From NCBI GenBank assembly GCA_001769855.1, contig MEPP01000001.1, forward strand, positions 350,982-414,981: a stretch of DNA of 64,000 bases, read 5' to 3'. The notes under the pieces were generated by a model that saw nothing but the letters and a program-made list of their open reading frames with translations, made no database searches and was not told the DNA's origin. Both the position numbers and the translations under genes were made by a program. This document shows, in pieces, positions 52,466-61,345 of the stretch (its first letter is position 1; each line of letters begins with the position of its first letter). Source of the stretch: Bdellovibrionales bacterium GWA2_49_15. GTDB lineage: Bacteria; Bdellovibrionota; Bacteriovoracia; Bacteriovoracales; Bacteriovoracaceae.

Positions 52466-53106
52466 GGGTGATATTTCCATCTTTCTTTGGGATCAAAATT
52501 TCGCTGGCGCAAAATCTCCTGGCCCCAGGTGGTCTCTGCCAGCGCAAATAAAAAATCCAAAAAGATCACGTAGGTGACGCCCCAAATGTGGCGGCCCAAA
52601 AAGGAAAAGGTAGGAAGAGTTAAGGATATTCCGCGAAAGGTGTAGGGCCTCTCGCTAAAAGACGAAGCGTTGAAGGCCAGCTCCACCGGCACCCAGTGAA
52701 CCTCCTGCACCTCATTGGGATCAAGGAAGAGCTCCGGCACATCATTGACGTAAAAAACGTAGGGGTGCACGGTCAGCTCCGGCGTCACCCGAGGGGAATA
52801 GGCCTCTAGTGCGCCGAGGGTCTGATGGGCCCCCAGCCGCAGGCCGATCTCTTCATAGGTCTCGCGCACCGAGGTCTGGGCAATCGTCTGATCTTCCCCA
52901 TGTCTGCGTCCGCCGGGAAAGGCCATATGCCCGGACCACGGATCATCCGAGCGCTCGGCCCGCTTAATAAATAAAATCTCCGGCGCGCCACTTTGGGCGT
53001 GGGGGCGCAGGATGAGGGAAACCGCCGATTGCTCAACCTCACCCGGTCGCTCCAGGGTCACAGGAGCGAGCTTTGCTTTAAGTTGAAGCTGCCAGTCTGC
53101 TGTCAT
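52456..53106 (-). CDS. Nudix hydrolase, CoA-pyrophosphatase type
   Basis: A 216-residue Nudix enzyme with the CoA-diphosphatase signature region: FIKRAERSDDPWSGHMAFPGG, followed by the Nudix helix SVRETYEEIGLRLG. Members cleave CoA or other nucleoside diphosphate derivatives. The C-terminus carries an extra hydrophobic segment (LGRHIWGVTYVIFLDFLFAL), absent from minimal family members, that could bind a membrane. ATG 53106 overlaps the lipoprotein stop by ATGA. The frame is open to 53145 without a good ribosome site. Confidence 0.85.
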   Translation of the reverse strand: MTADWQLQLKAKLAPVTLERPGEVEQSAVSLILRPHAQSGAPEILFIKRAERSDDPWSGHMAFPGGRRHGEDQTIAQTSVRETYEEIGLRLGAHQTLGALEAYSPRVTPELTVHPYVFYVNDVPELFLDPNEVQEVHWVPVELAFNASSFSERPYTFRGISLTLPTFSFLGRHIWGVTYVIFLDFLFALAETTWGQEILRQRNFDPKERWKYHPYR

Positions 53107-53402
53107 GGGAAAGTAATTTTCGTGGAACAGAGGTACTGGTGACATCCGCAGGTGAAGGATTGTCCTCCCTCAGTGCTGCATTTCGCGGAAAATTGCTCGC
53201 CCTCGGTATAAACCATGGTGCAAGCAAGCTCTTCTGGAGGTTTGGAACAGGTGGTTTCCACCCCGGAGAGATTGTACCCGGAATAAACGGCACCCAGCTT
53301 GGCCAGGCCCGCCACGTTGGCCGAGACAGGTTGAGTTTTCTGGGAGGAATCCATTCCACAGCTCGCAACCAAAAAACAAAGGATGAATCCGAAGATCTTC
53401 AT
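53103..53402 (-). CDS. Small Cys-rich lipoprotein
   Basis: A 99-residue lipoprotein: signal MKIFGFILCFLVASCG with lipid Cys15. The mature part has five to six further cysteines (TTCSKPPEELACTMV, AKCSTEGG, FTCGCHQYLC) and so is probably disulfide-stabilised in the periplasm. It shows no ribosome site but has a CATAAT box six to seven bases before its ATG, so this may be a third leaderless transcript. It is coupled to the Nudix gene by a four-base overlap. The function is unknown. Confidence 0.65.
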   Translation of the reverse strand: MKIFGFILCFLVASCGMDSSQKTQPVSANVAGLAKLGAVYSGYNLSGVETTCSKPPEELACTMVYTEGEQFSAKCSTEGGQSFTCGCHQYLCSTKITFP

Positions 53403-53434
53403 AAAGTTAATTATGCCTCGGCCCCTAGCATAAA

Positions 53435-53458
53435 AAAAGGGGCCATTCGGCCCCTTTT
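53435..53458 (-). terminator. Bidirectional intrinsic terminator
   Basis: A ten-base stem (AAAAGGGGCC / GGCCCCTTTT) with loop ATTC is flanked by a run of seven A on the plus strand, which reads as U7 on the minus strand. It lies 26 bases past the stop of the GX3-repeat lipoprotein operon and just upstream of the small lipoprotein gene. Confidence 0.85.
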
Positions 53459-53483
53459 CAAAATCGGTGTGTGGCAGGAATTA

Positions 53484-54956
53484 TTACAGGAAAAGTTGGC
53501 CCATAATTTTAGTCATATGCTCAGGCGAGGTCTTGTTCACTTCGGCCGCCTTTTTAATCAAGCTCTTCATGTCAGCGAAATTACCGTCATTTTGCTGCTG
53601 CAGGGCCTTTCTCACTTGATCCATGTTGACGCCCAAAAGCTCTTCAGAGAAGGCATCGGCATCGCCGCGGGTGAGTTCCCGGGCCTGGAGCTTGCGCCAG
53701 TGGGTGGCCATCTTTGCCACTTTTTGGGAACGATCTTCCGACAATCCGAAACGCTCAACTAATTGGCGGCTCAACTGTCCAATCACAAAGGACTCCTCGA
53801 TGGCGCCGCGAAGTTCCAGGTCCTTGGAAGAAATGGAACCCTCTTCCAAAGCGTGGCCTTTGAATTTTAGGCCGGCCTGCTTCAAAGAGCGAACTCGTTT
53901 GAAGTCAAACATGTCGTTGTAAACCATGGATACCAGCTTCACGCTTGGATTGATTTTCTGTCCTGGTTTTTCAGTGGTGATGGAAAGGCCGTACTGACCG
54001 TCATAGTGTCCGTCACTATAACCGGAATCGTATCCCGAGTCGTAACCGGAGTTGAAGCCGGTGGTCGAGCCATCGTCATATCCGATGCCGTAGCCGCTGT
54101 TGAAACCATCCCCATTGCCGGCGGTATAACCGGAGTTGTAGCCGGAGGTATAGGTGCTGGCCACGCCGCTATCATATCCATTGTTGTAACCACTATTGTA
54201 TCCGTGAGTGTCGCCATCGACATAGCCCGAGTTATAACCGGAGCCGTAGCTGCCGTTGTAATTGGCAGTGTAAGCGCCGTTGTAACCACGGGTGTAGCCA
54301 GCGGCATCGCCTGATCCGTATCCCACGGTGTAGCCGTCGCTGTAACCATTGTTATAGGCGTTGGTCACATGGGCGGGATCGGCCCCGTCCACCAGTCCGT
54401 CGCCATAACCATTATTGTAGCTATTGTTATAGGCCGTGCCGTAAGCGGCGGCATCACCTTCGGCAAAACCGTCGTTGTATCCGGCGGTACGACCGTCATT
54501 GCGTCCGGCGGTGGTCCCGGCAGCAGCACCGGCACCTGAACCGGTGATCAGACCTGAGTTAAATCCATCGGTCTGACCGCGGCCAAAGCCGATCGTCTCG
54601 CCTTGTGAGAATCCTAAGTTGTAACCAACCGTATAACCTTCGGCCAGGCCGACCACGTGTCCGGCGGTAAAGCCGGTATTGTAGGTGGCCGACTGAAAAT
54701 AGGTTTTGGCCTCATTGTAACCTTGGGTGTAGCCGGCGGTTTGACCATTGGCCAGGCCGGTCTGATAACCGGCGCGATCACCGGCGGTATACCCTTCAGC
54801 ATAACCATCGCGAGCACCGTCACTCAGGCCCTGCTGAAATCCGACATCTTCACCTTGCTTGAAGGCCTCGTCATATTTGTTATTACAGGCCGTCACACTC
54901 AACATCGCTCCAACCAAGAGAAGCGAGGTAGATTTTTTTAACATTGTGTTCACCAT
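53484..54956 (-). CDS. GX3-repeat lipoprotein (paralogue A)
   Basis: A 490-residue lipoprotein with Cys24 in VTACNNKY after the signal segment MLKKSTSLLLVGAMLSVTA. Residues 35-323 are almost continuous four-residue units of the form GYxx/GxxD (YNSGYNNGYDSG, FNSGYDSGYDSGYSDG), similar to the deca-GX3 motif of Yae1-type proteins but far longer. Residues about 335-490 form a helical C-terminal domain (LVERFGLSEDRSQKVAKMA, KTSPEHMTKIMGQLFL) shared with the neighbour. ATG 54956 has GAGGAG six bases upstream. It is 15 bases downstream of its paralogue and followed by a terminator at 53435-53458. Surface role unknown. Confidence 0.75.
   Translation of the reverse strand: MVNTMLKKSTSLLLVGAMLSVTACNNKYDEAFKQGEDVGFQQGLSDGARDGYAEGYTAGDRAGYQTGLANGQTAGYTQGYNEAKTYFQSATYNTGFTAGHVVGLAEGYTVGYNLGFSQGETIGFGRGQTDGFNSGLITGSGAGAAAGTTAGRNDGRTAGYNDGFAEGDAAAYGTAYNNSYNNGYGDGLVDGADPAHVTNAYNNGYSDGYTVGYGSGDAAGYTRGYNGAYTANYNGSYGSGYNSGYVDGDTHGYNSGYNNGYDSGVASTYTSGYNSGYTAGNGDGFNSGYGIGYDDGSTTGFNSGYDSGYDSGYSDGHYDGQYGLSITTEKPGQKINPSVKLVSMVYNDMFDFKRVRSLKQAGLKFKGHALEEGSISSKDLELRGAIEESFVIGQLSRQLVERFGLSEDRSQKVAKMATHWRKLQARELTRGDADAFSEELLGVNMDQVRKALQQQNDGNFADMKSLIKKAAEVNKTSPEHMTKIMGQLFL
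53988..54854 (-). repeat. In-frame 12-base repeat array encoding GX3 units
   Basis: A coding tandem array: the reading frame keeps a 12-base period (four codons) for 289 residues, dominated by GGN-TAY-rich units. One break in the pattern (DPAHVTNAYNNGY) lies 158 residues in. The units are diverged, so slippage is probably slow. Confidence 0.8.
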
Positions 54957-54971
54957 ATACTGCTCCTCTTA

Positions 54972-56417
54972 TTAGAAAAAGATTTTACCCATGATTTTTG
55001 AAATTTGCTCAGGCGTTGTCTCATTGGCCTTGGCGGCCTTCTCCATCAGGAGCTTGAGGTCTTCTGAGTTTCCTTGCATGGATTTTTTCACCGCGATCTG
55101 CACCTCGTTTAAATTCACCCCGATCAAATCCCGTGAGAAAGCGTTGGCATCTTTTTCAGTCAGCTCACGGCCTTTTAGCTTGGCCCACTGATCAGCAACC
55201 ATGGCCACGCGCTCGGCACGACTGACTGAAAGGCCGAACTTTTCCACGATCTGGCGAGTGATCTGGCCGATCTTATAGGCCTCTTCCAGGGCCGCTCTCT
55301 GCTCAAGATCACGGGCCCGCAAGCTGCCTTCTTCCGCCATGGCACCGGCGGAGCTTCGGCCGGCTCCAAACTTTTTAATTTTTGAATAATTGACCAGCTC
55401 CTGTTGAAAGAGTGAGGCCAGGCGCACGGCGGGATTCATTTTTCTCTTCACCGCTTCGTCATCGGAGAGACCATTCTGTCCATCATAGTAACCATCATCG
55501 TAACCGTCGCTGTAGCCACCGTTAAAGCCCACATCAAAGAAGTCATCGAAGCCATCATTGTTGCCGGCATTATAGCCGCTGGTATAACCATCGCTGTGGC
55601 CGTCGGCATAACCGTCATTGTAGCCGATGGTGACTCCGTCAAAACTTCCGTCGGCGTGACCGTCATTATGGCCTCGGTTGTATCCGGCGGCATCACCGTC
55701 GACATAACCGTCATTATATCCATCCGCAAGGCCGTCACTTCGTCCGGCGATTCCACCATCATGAACGCCATCGGTGTGTCCATTGGCATCGCCATCGGCG
55801 TAACCGTCGACGTGTCCGTCATTGTAACCGGAGTTATAGGCATTATTGACGGCGGTAGGATCGTAGGTGTCGTTAAAACCATCGGTATGCCCGTCATTGT
55901 ACCCGTCCGTATTTCCGCGGCTGGTTCCGGCGATCGTTCCGGCGGCAACCCCGCTGCCATGAGCGGCGGTATAGGCACTGTTGTAATTCGGTGTATAGGT
56001 GGCATTGTAGCCGTTGGTAAATCCGGCGTTATATCCGGCGGTCTGCCCGGTGGCGAAACCATTGTTATATCCCACCGCCTGGCCGTCGGTATTTCCATCG
56101 GCGAGGCCGAGGGCGTGACCTTCGGTATTTCCGGCGGCACGTCCGGCATTGTAACCATTGACGTAATCAGGAGTTTTATACTGGGCCTCTCCGTCTGAGT
56201 AACCTTGGGCATAGCCTATCGGCACCCCGTCGGCATAGCCTCGAGCTTCGCCATCGGACTGACCGGCGGCAAATCCCGAACCATAACCGGAAGACTGGCC
56301 AATACCATAACCACTGCCATACCCCACCTGGCGTCCTTCCTCGAAAGCGGCATTCCACTTACTCTGGCACCCGCCTAACAGAGATAAAGAGATCAAAATA
56401 ACTGGAATTTTCTTCAT
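54972..56417 (-). CDS. GX3-repeat lipoprotein (paralogue B)
   Basis: A 481-residue lipoprotein: signal MKKIPVILISLSLLGGC with lipid Cys17. Residues 28-316 are GX3 units (YGSGYGIGQSSGYGSGF, DGYNDGHTDGFND) with more His and Asp than in paralogue A. The C-terminal helical domain (about 325-481) aligns well with paralogue A (VEKFGLSVSRAERVAMVADQ, ANETTPEQISKIMGKIFF). ATG 56417 has GGGGAG upstream. The gene leads a two-gene operon. The acidic Asp-Gly rich units could bind calcium or form a coil on the surface; both are guesses. Confidence 0.75.
   Translation of the reverse strand: MKKIPVILISLSLLGGCQSKWNAAFEEGRQVGYGSGYGIGQSSGYGSGFAAGQSDGEARGYADGVPIGYAQGYSDGEAQYKTPDYVNGYNAGRAAGNTEGHALGLADGNTDGQAVGYNNGFATGQTAGYNAGFTNGYNATYTPNYNSAYTAAHGSGVAAGTIAGTSRGNTDGYNDGHTDGFNDTYDPTAVNNAYNSGYNDGHVDGYADGDANGHTDGVHDGGIAGRSDGLADGYNDGYVDGDAAGYNRGHNDGHADGSFDGVTIGYNDGYADGHSDGYTSGYNAGNNDGFDDFFDVGFNGGYSDGYDDGYYDGQNGLSDDEAVKRKMNPAVRLASLFQQELVNYSKIKKFGAGRSSAGAMAEEGSLRARDLEQRAALEEAYKIGQITRQIVEKFGLSVSRAERVAMVADQWAKLKGRELTEKDANAFSRDLIGVNLNEVQIAVKKSMQGNSEDLKLLMEKAAKANETTPEQISKIMGKIFF
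55470..56336 (-). repeat. In-frame 12-base repeat array encoding GX3 units
   Basis: Second coding array, also 289 residues and in the same register as its neighbour, with the corresponding break (DPTAVNNAYNSGY) at the identical offset of 158 residues. The two arrays are clearly homologous yet diverged in sequence. Confidence 0.8.
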
Positions 56418-56689
56418 AGCACTCCCCCACGACATTAAAATGTCCACGTTTTGCCCAATCCTGATGCAAAGACTTTCTACTCGTACTAAGTAGGTCAGGT
56501 TTGTTCAAATCTTTTCTGGGAAATTGCAAAAAATGTGCACCAGGTGGCGCAGGGAGGGTGCTCCCAGAAGGGGTTCTGTAAAATTAAGCTACCTCTTTTC
56601 AGTGGGTTACCGGGCAGGACTGCGCCTGATGGAGTTTACGGGGGTAGGCCAACGGCCCGACAGTTTTGCGCCAGTCGTGCATTATCGAC
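56418..56689. other. 272-base intergenic region without a recognised gene
   Basis: Lies between the start of GX3 paralogue B and the stop of the upstream minus-strand gene. It holds several G-rich and self-complementary short stretches (for example GGGAG...CTCCC around 56554-56575), but I could not assign a terminator, riboswitch or RNA gene. A 62-codon plus-strand frame from 56524 has no support. Confidence 0.4.
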
Positions 56690-57955
56690 TTATTCTTCGG
56701 AGCCTTGGTTGATTGTCGATGGGTTTTGTTTCCTTCGTTGGTTCAAATAGCCAGGTAACCTAGCACTCAGTTCTCTCAAGACTTCTTGCCGATCCCTCAT
56801 AATATAGAATTTATACAACGATATCCCTATATCCAAAGCTGCACGTTTTTTAAATGGCCATAGCGCCGGTCCAATCACGGCCAAAACCCCATCGGCCTGC
56901 AGTGAGGATAGACGATACATATCTGGTTCAAGAGTGAGTAACGTCCACTGATTTTGCCCGCGAGAAAAATTACATTTATAAAACTCTCCTCTTATGGTGA
57001 GTTGAATCTCTTGATTTTTGTCATTCACTAGCTTTTCCCACTCTCGCGGAGAAACTCTGCTCGCCTCTCCTGTAATCCAAATATCTTTGTAGTCACTGGC
57101 CTTTCGAGAAGAACATGTCGTTATTTCTTTTTTTAAATCTGGATTATCATCTAAACACTTCAAATAATCTTGTAAGTTTAATTCCTTATATCCATTGTTT
57201 GGAGGGCAGAAGATGGGAGAAATCTTGGATGATGGGTCCCATAGAGCATACCTAGGCTCTAGAGCATTTTTTTTATCAAAAAAATCCGGAAGGCAATTCT
57301 TAGACCAGGTTTTTTTTGTACACTTATTGAGTGATGATGCAAAAATTGAAAATGTTTTATCTTTATCAAAAATATAATCTATTTTGCGACGTTCGGTCTT
57401 TGATCGGGCCAATTTCTCTAGCCATGGTTTTTTCAGCTTCGGTAAAAACCCCGAAAATTCCACTCCTATATTTGTTTGAACAGAAATCTTATCTCCCACC
57501 TTTCTTGTATAGGGTATCGAAAGCACTTTCTTTATTTCTCCCAATTCATGACCGGCATCGTAAGTAATAAAAGGCACCCAAGATGGACAGGCCTTCAACA
57601 TCACTCCATATCCCGCAGGATTGGTTGTGCTATTGTACTCGCCCTTGGACCAGGTGCAAACAAGCTTCTTGTTGAAAAAAAAACCATTATTATTCAATTC
57701 CAATGATTGTGAACCGTCATTGGATATCAAATGGATCGGCGGAGAAGTTATCTTGCTTTTGATAATTTTTTTTGGGGGGCGGGGTTTATATCCCTCAGCT
57801 CCCACCACACCAACGGCGATAGGCGGATCACCTTCCAACATAATCTCATAATATAATATATATTCGACCCGATCCTTTTCACTATCTCCAGGAAAGTAAT
57901 CGGCAAAAGCGATGCTGCAGATCCATAAAAAGGAGAAAAAAAAACACCATCTCAC
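56690..57955 (-). CDS. Secreted protein of unknown function, 421 aa
   Basis: A 421-residue exported protein with a signal peptide (MRWCFFFSFLWICSIAFA). The mature chain is rich in Lys, Asp and Cys (TKKTWSKNCLPDFF, FCPPNNGY, KCLDDNPDLKK, TTCSSRKASDY), about ten Cys in all. Base composition is visibly more AT-rich than in most of the window. No family is recognised. It is the last gene of the five-gene envelope operon and overlaps the preceding small gene by four bases (ATGA). Confidence 0.65.
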   Translation of the reverse strand: MRWCFFFSFLWICSIAFADYFPGDSEKDRVEYILYYEIMLEGDPPIAVGVVGAEGYKPRPPKKIIKSKITSPPIHLISNDGSQSLELNNNGFFFNKKLVCTWSKGEYNSTTNPAGYGVMLKACPSWVPFITYDAGHELGEIKKVLSIPYTRKVGDKISVQTNIGVEFSGFLPKLKKPWLEKLARSKTERRKIDYIFDKDKTFSIFASSLNKCTKKTWSKNCLPDFFDKKNALEPRYALWDPSSKISPIFCPPNNGYKELNLQDYLKCLDDNPDLKKEITTCSSRKASDYKDIWITGEASRVSPREWEKLVNDKNQEIQLTIRGEFYKCNFSRGQNQWTLLTLEPDMYRLSSLQADGVLAVIGPALWPFKKRAALDIGISLYKFYIMRDRQEVLRELSARLPGYLNQRRKQNPSTINQGSEE

Positions 57956-58251
57956 AGCTCGTCCTCACGCTCTGTTTTCACATGACGATTATCGTCGCCA
58001 CTCCCTTTGACTTGCTCTCCCTTCGATAGTGCCGCGCCACTTGGAACGTCAGGCCTTCCAGCTTGACGATTTTTCTCGGCCTGTTGCTTGGCCTTCTCTG
58101 CCTCTTCTTCTTCTTTAGATAATAAGTGCATGCCATTTGAACACTTATAGCCGCCAAGGGGAGTCATTGTACAAGTGATCTCTCCCTCCGCCTGAGCAGA
58201 ATTGGTTAAAATTGTCATAAAGAAAACTATCATTGCTAATATAAAATTCAT
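57952..58251 (-). CDS. Small exported charged protein
   Basis: A 99-residue protein with a signal peptide (MNFILAMIVFFMTILTNSAQA), one Cys pair (TCTMTPLGGYKC) and then a highly charged Glu/Lys coil (KEEEEAEKAKQQAEKNRQAG) and a polar tail. ATG 58251 has GGGAG upstream; an in-frame start at 58266 is weaker. It sits 21 bases after the prepilin-like gene and overlaps the next gene by four bases. The function is unknown; an accessory role for the fibre protein is inference. Confidence 0.6.
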   Translation of the reverse strand: MNFILAMIVFFMTILTNSAQAEGEITCTMTPLGGYKCSNGMHLLSKEEEEAEKAKQQAEKNRQAGRPDVPSGAALSKGEQVKGSGDDNRHVKTEREDEL

Positions 58252-58272
58252 AACTCCCTCATACATGATGGA

Positions 58273-60732
58273 CTATTCGTTATAAAAAGCATCCGCTTGC
58301 TCTACACAGTCTCTCCATTTCACACGCAGAAAGTGGGCCGGATTGACACAGTAAACCCCCCCACTATAGTTAAACACTTGCTTGTATTGCCCGATGACGG
58401 TGTCAATAAGTGCAGTACCCATATTACCAGACGCCACATTACAAGTCTGTTGTTCGCCAGTGACATCAGTCCATCCAGCAGAGCATACATACAAAGTTGA
58501 GTTGGCCCCGCAGCAAGAGGTGCCTGTGCAACAAGACGAACCAGAAAGTTGAGTTGAAAAGAGTCTTTTTCTTGCACACTTTAAATCACCATCAGCTTGT
58601 GACAATACTTGAGTGCATAATCGAAAAACCCAATTGTTGCCAGAAACAATCGTCACCGTTGTCGCATTGGTGATTGTTGGTAATTTCCGACAGCCGCCCG
58701 CCCCTGAGTTGTTGTAATACATAAATTCGTCGGCGCCACAGCTAACAGTTGGAACCTTATCATACCAATCGGTGAAATTGCAGTATGCACCACCCGCAAC
58801 CCATGCAGTATTAGCACCAGTGGTGCCAAAGTTTGTCCCAGAATCCACGCCCGCCCCCGGCTGATGTCTTATTGAATCGCAAACATACTGGGCAATGGCC
58901 TCGAGCATGTTGCTTTCGTCTAAGGCCAAGCCGGTAACGGCTTCAGAGATATCCTGCATCATGTTTGACCATTTCGTATCATCGATATTCGCCGCAAGTA
59001 AATTTTCAATGTATTTCCGCGTGGCAACTCGATGGCTTGCGCCTGCGAGCCCACCTCCTCCCCAGCCAGCACTTTCCGGAACGTACAGATAAGCTCCTTG
59101 AATTGATAATCCATCATTTGCGCTCCCCACGTACCCATCACCTTTTCCCTCAGTACCATTGCCTAAAATAATCCGGGCGTCGTAATCGATAAGCGTGTCA
59201 TTTTTAAAATCTATATAGGGCGTTTGAGCAGGGACACCACCGAGTTCTAGGGAACCGCCTTGGTCGGAGCTAAGAACAGATATTGAGGAACCCCAGTGTA
59301 TAGAGCCATTAACATCGAGCTGCAAATCAGTGACTCCAAAGGAGGCCAGATTTGGGTTGGTTTTGTTAATACCAATTGAACCACTTCTGCCGGTAATTTT
59401 CTGACCACCGCCACTTCCAATTTGTAGGTGCATCCTATCAGGGTTTTGGATTCCGTAAATACCAATTGAATTGGCGACATCAATATCGGTAAAAAAAGTA
59501 TCATCGCCAACCCGTAAATTTTGTCCGCCTGACCCTGAAGAGTCCAGGATACTGACAAAATTCTCAGCCGTGACGAGCTGGCCAAACAAACCTGATCCTG
59601 CGCCACTTAAATCACCGGTAAATCTAACATGCCCGGTACCGCCCTTCATGGCCCCCGTTCCCACGGCCAAGCTTCCCCCGAAAGCGGCATTTCCACTTCC
59701 TGCCCCACCGGACATGGTCGAACTGTTGACATTGGAACCCGCAGAGATGTTGTGAGCGATATCCAGGTTTCCTTCACCTGTTGAATTTTCGCCAATCCCA
59801 ACACCACCTGGAAGTCCATTCATAACTATCGGGGTAAGATAATTTAGAACCGTATTATCATTTGTGCCATCACCCACTACCAATCCCCGAGTTACTTGCA
59901 TGTCACCTAAATTCATAATTGCCAACTCTGGATAAGTGGGGCTTGGTCCCGAAGGCTGCTTGCGAATGACAATATTTGTACATTCGCCAGACGGGTTCAC
60001 GGTGCCCCCCAAGCTTGAACAAGCGGCATCAACATATTGCGCTTCTTCGACGAAACACTCACCGATATTGGGAGTGCTTGGAGCTGCGGCAGGAGAGGCT
60101 GTAACAACATACTGCACATCAAAATCTTGGGCCGTGCGAGCTCCGCCGAAGCTACTTTTATCGGCGACAGCCCCCCCCGTCGTAATTTCGCCGCCTTTTA
60201 AGAAGGTCAAGCGGATCTTAAACCAGTTGCGATTATTATCTCCAGGATAGGGTGCCCCAAACTCAACAATTTGCATCGTCTCTAGAAGAATGCGCCCCTG
60301 AGTTCCCTTGCCGTAGAGGTTGTCCTCGGTTGTGCCTGGCATATTGGGATCACCATTGGGGAGGGTCGTTGCGATAACTCGCGCGACTGTACCCCCGGAA
60401 AAAATTCTTGGAATATTTACAGCGGCCGCCCCGGCGACATTTCCCACAATAGTCCCATTCTGGGGGGCCACACCACCCACAGAAACGTTGGCAAAGGTGC
60501 GCTCGCACGCCAGCTTATCTCGAAGGGCCATTCTGACGTTGTATAAAATGCTCTCTTTTTCCGTGTTGATGGCAATGGACTTTTGTCCCTTCTGCATATT
60601 GGACATCATCTGCATGACGCCGACGGAAATAACTCCTAGCATTCCGGCCGCCACCATAATTTCCGCCAAGGAAAAGCCTCGCGAACCATGCAGGAAGGAG
60701 GAAAGTGACTTCTTAACATTCGACATTTTCAT
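58273..60732 (-). CDS. Prepilin-like protein with tail-fibre-type repeats
   Basis: An 819-residue protein. The N-terminus has a type IV prepilin cleavage site (RGFSLAEIMVAAGMLGVIS), with cleavage before Phe20 and Glu24 as the conserved +5 residue. Far larger than a pilin (150-200 residues), it continues with Gly/Ser/Asn-rich beta segments (AFGGSLAVGTGAMKGG). A phage-fibre-like IGINKTNPN...LQLDVNGSIHWG unit follows around residue 455-480, then ATRKYIENLLAANI and a Cys-rich tip (SGSSCCTGTSCCG). It suits a minor pilin at a pilus tip or on a pseudopilus with an adhesin head. ATG 60732 has GAGGT upstream. Confidence 0.75.
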   Translation of the reverse strand: MKMSNVKKSLSSFLHGSRGFSLAEIMVAAGMLGVISVGVMQMMSNMQKGQKSIAINTEKESILYNVRMALRDKLACERTFANVSVGGVAPQNGTIVGNVAGAAAVNIPRIFSGGTVARVIATTLPNGDPNMPGTTEDNLYGKGTQGRILLETMQIVEFGAPYPGDNNRNWFKIRLTFLKGGEITTGGAVADKSSFGGARTAQDFDVQYVVTASPAAAPSTPNIGECFVEEAQYVDAACSSLGGTVNPSGECTNIVIRKQPSGPSPTYPELAIMNLGDMQVTRGLVVGDGTNDNTVLNYLTPIVMNGLPGGVGIGENSTGEGNLDIAHNISAGSNVNSSTMSGGAGSGNAAFGGSLAVGTGAMKGGTGHVRFTGDLSGAGSGLFGQLVTAENFVSILDSSGSGGQNLRVGDDTFFTDIDVANSIGIYGIQNPDRMHLQIGSGGGQKITGRSGSIGINKTNPNLASFGVTDLQLDVNGSIHWGSSISVLSSDQGGSLELGGVPAQTPYIDFKNDTLIDYDARIILGNGTEGKGDGYVGSANDGLSIQGAYLYVPESAGWGGGGLAGASHRVATRKYIENLLAANIDDTKWSNMMQDISEAVTGLALDESNMLEAIAQYVCDSIRHQPGAGVDSGTNFGTTGANTAWVAGGAYCNFTDWYDKVPTVSCGADEFMYYNNSGAGGCRKLPTITNATTVTIVSGNNWVFRLCTQVLSQADGDLKCARKRLFSTQLSGSSCCTGTSCCGANSTLYVCSAGWTDVTGEQQTCNVASGNMGTALIDTVIGQYKQVFNYSGGVYCVNPAHFLRVKWRDCVEQADAFYNE

Positions 60733-60760
60733 ATGAACCTCACTGAAAATTTCGGCCTTT

Positions 60761-61345
60761 TCATGGCTGTTTACTCTTAAATTTTTTCAAATATTCTTCT
60801 TTTTCTTTCTCGTATTGTATTTCCTCAGGAGTTTTTACCTTCTGAGTTTCCTTTCTTATGTTGGGACCCAAGGGTCCAACCGTTTGCCACTGAGTCTCGT
60901 CCTTGGAGGTGGCGGAGCCTGCTTTTTTAGCCGAGGTTGACTGGGAGCTAACTTGCCCTTCACCACTCTTTTGATTCGCTTGACCACCTGTTTCCGAAGT
61001 CGACTGCTCGCCCACACTATCGCCTTCTCCCTCTTGCGCTTGCGAGTTCTGTTTCATTGCTTCAGTTTGTCCTGTCTCTTTGGAATCATTTTTCGAGTTC
61101 GAGTGTGATTTGGCGGCTGCAATAAATGCTTCTTTGCTCGGCCACTGTTTCAGAACGCGGGGATTCGTAGGCCTTTTATACCCAGGCTTCTCGATCTCAT
61201 CAAAAATATTTTGCAGTTTTTCTCTATTTCTATCTTGAAAACCGTTGGCCTTGCCCAAAATGTTATCAATTTTTTGCTCGGTCAAACCAAATGCACTGCT
61301 TGTCATCAGAAGGAAAAATAATATTGTTCTGCTCCCCTGAATCAT
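60761..61345 (-). CDS. Exported low-complexity protein
   Basis: A 194-residue protein with a signal peptide (RTILFFLLMTSSAFG). A helical part (KIDNILGKANGFQDRNREKL) leads to a Ser/Gln/Glu-rich low-complexity middle (about 80-150) and a charged C-terminal coil (EEIQYEKEKEEYLKKFK). No fold is recognised. It is 28 bases upstream of the prepilin-like gene and overlaps the preceding gene by four bases, so it belongs to the operon. A flexible periplasmic linker is a guess. Confidence 0.6.
   Translation of the reverse strand: MIQGSRTILFFLLMTSSAFGLTEQKIDNILGKANGFQDRNREKLQNIFDEIEKPGYKRPTNPRVLKQWPSKEAFIAAAKSHSNSKNDSKETGQTEAMKQNSQAQEGEGDSVGEQSTSETGGQANQKSGEGQVSSQSTSAKKAGSATSKDETQWQTVGPLGPNIRKETQKVKTPEEIQYEKEKEEYLKKFKSKQP

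Noticed and set aside
55448..56212. Long frames in other phases of the GX3 arrays (254 and 200 codons, also around 54006 and 53939)
   Set aside because: They arise because the repeated four-codon units leave several frames open; they lack signal sequences, ribosome sites and natural composition.
53988..56336. CRISPR or tandem DNA repeat arrays in the 54-56 kb region
   Set aside because: Periodicity is 12 bases in one coding frame with diverged units and no unique spacers; it is explained by GX3 protein repeats.
56524..56712. 62-codon plus-strand frame in an intergenic region
   Set aside because: No ribosome site, random-like sequence, and overlap with the 3' end of a real gene.
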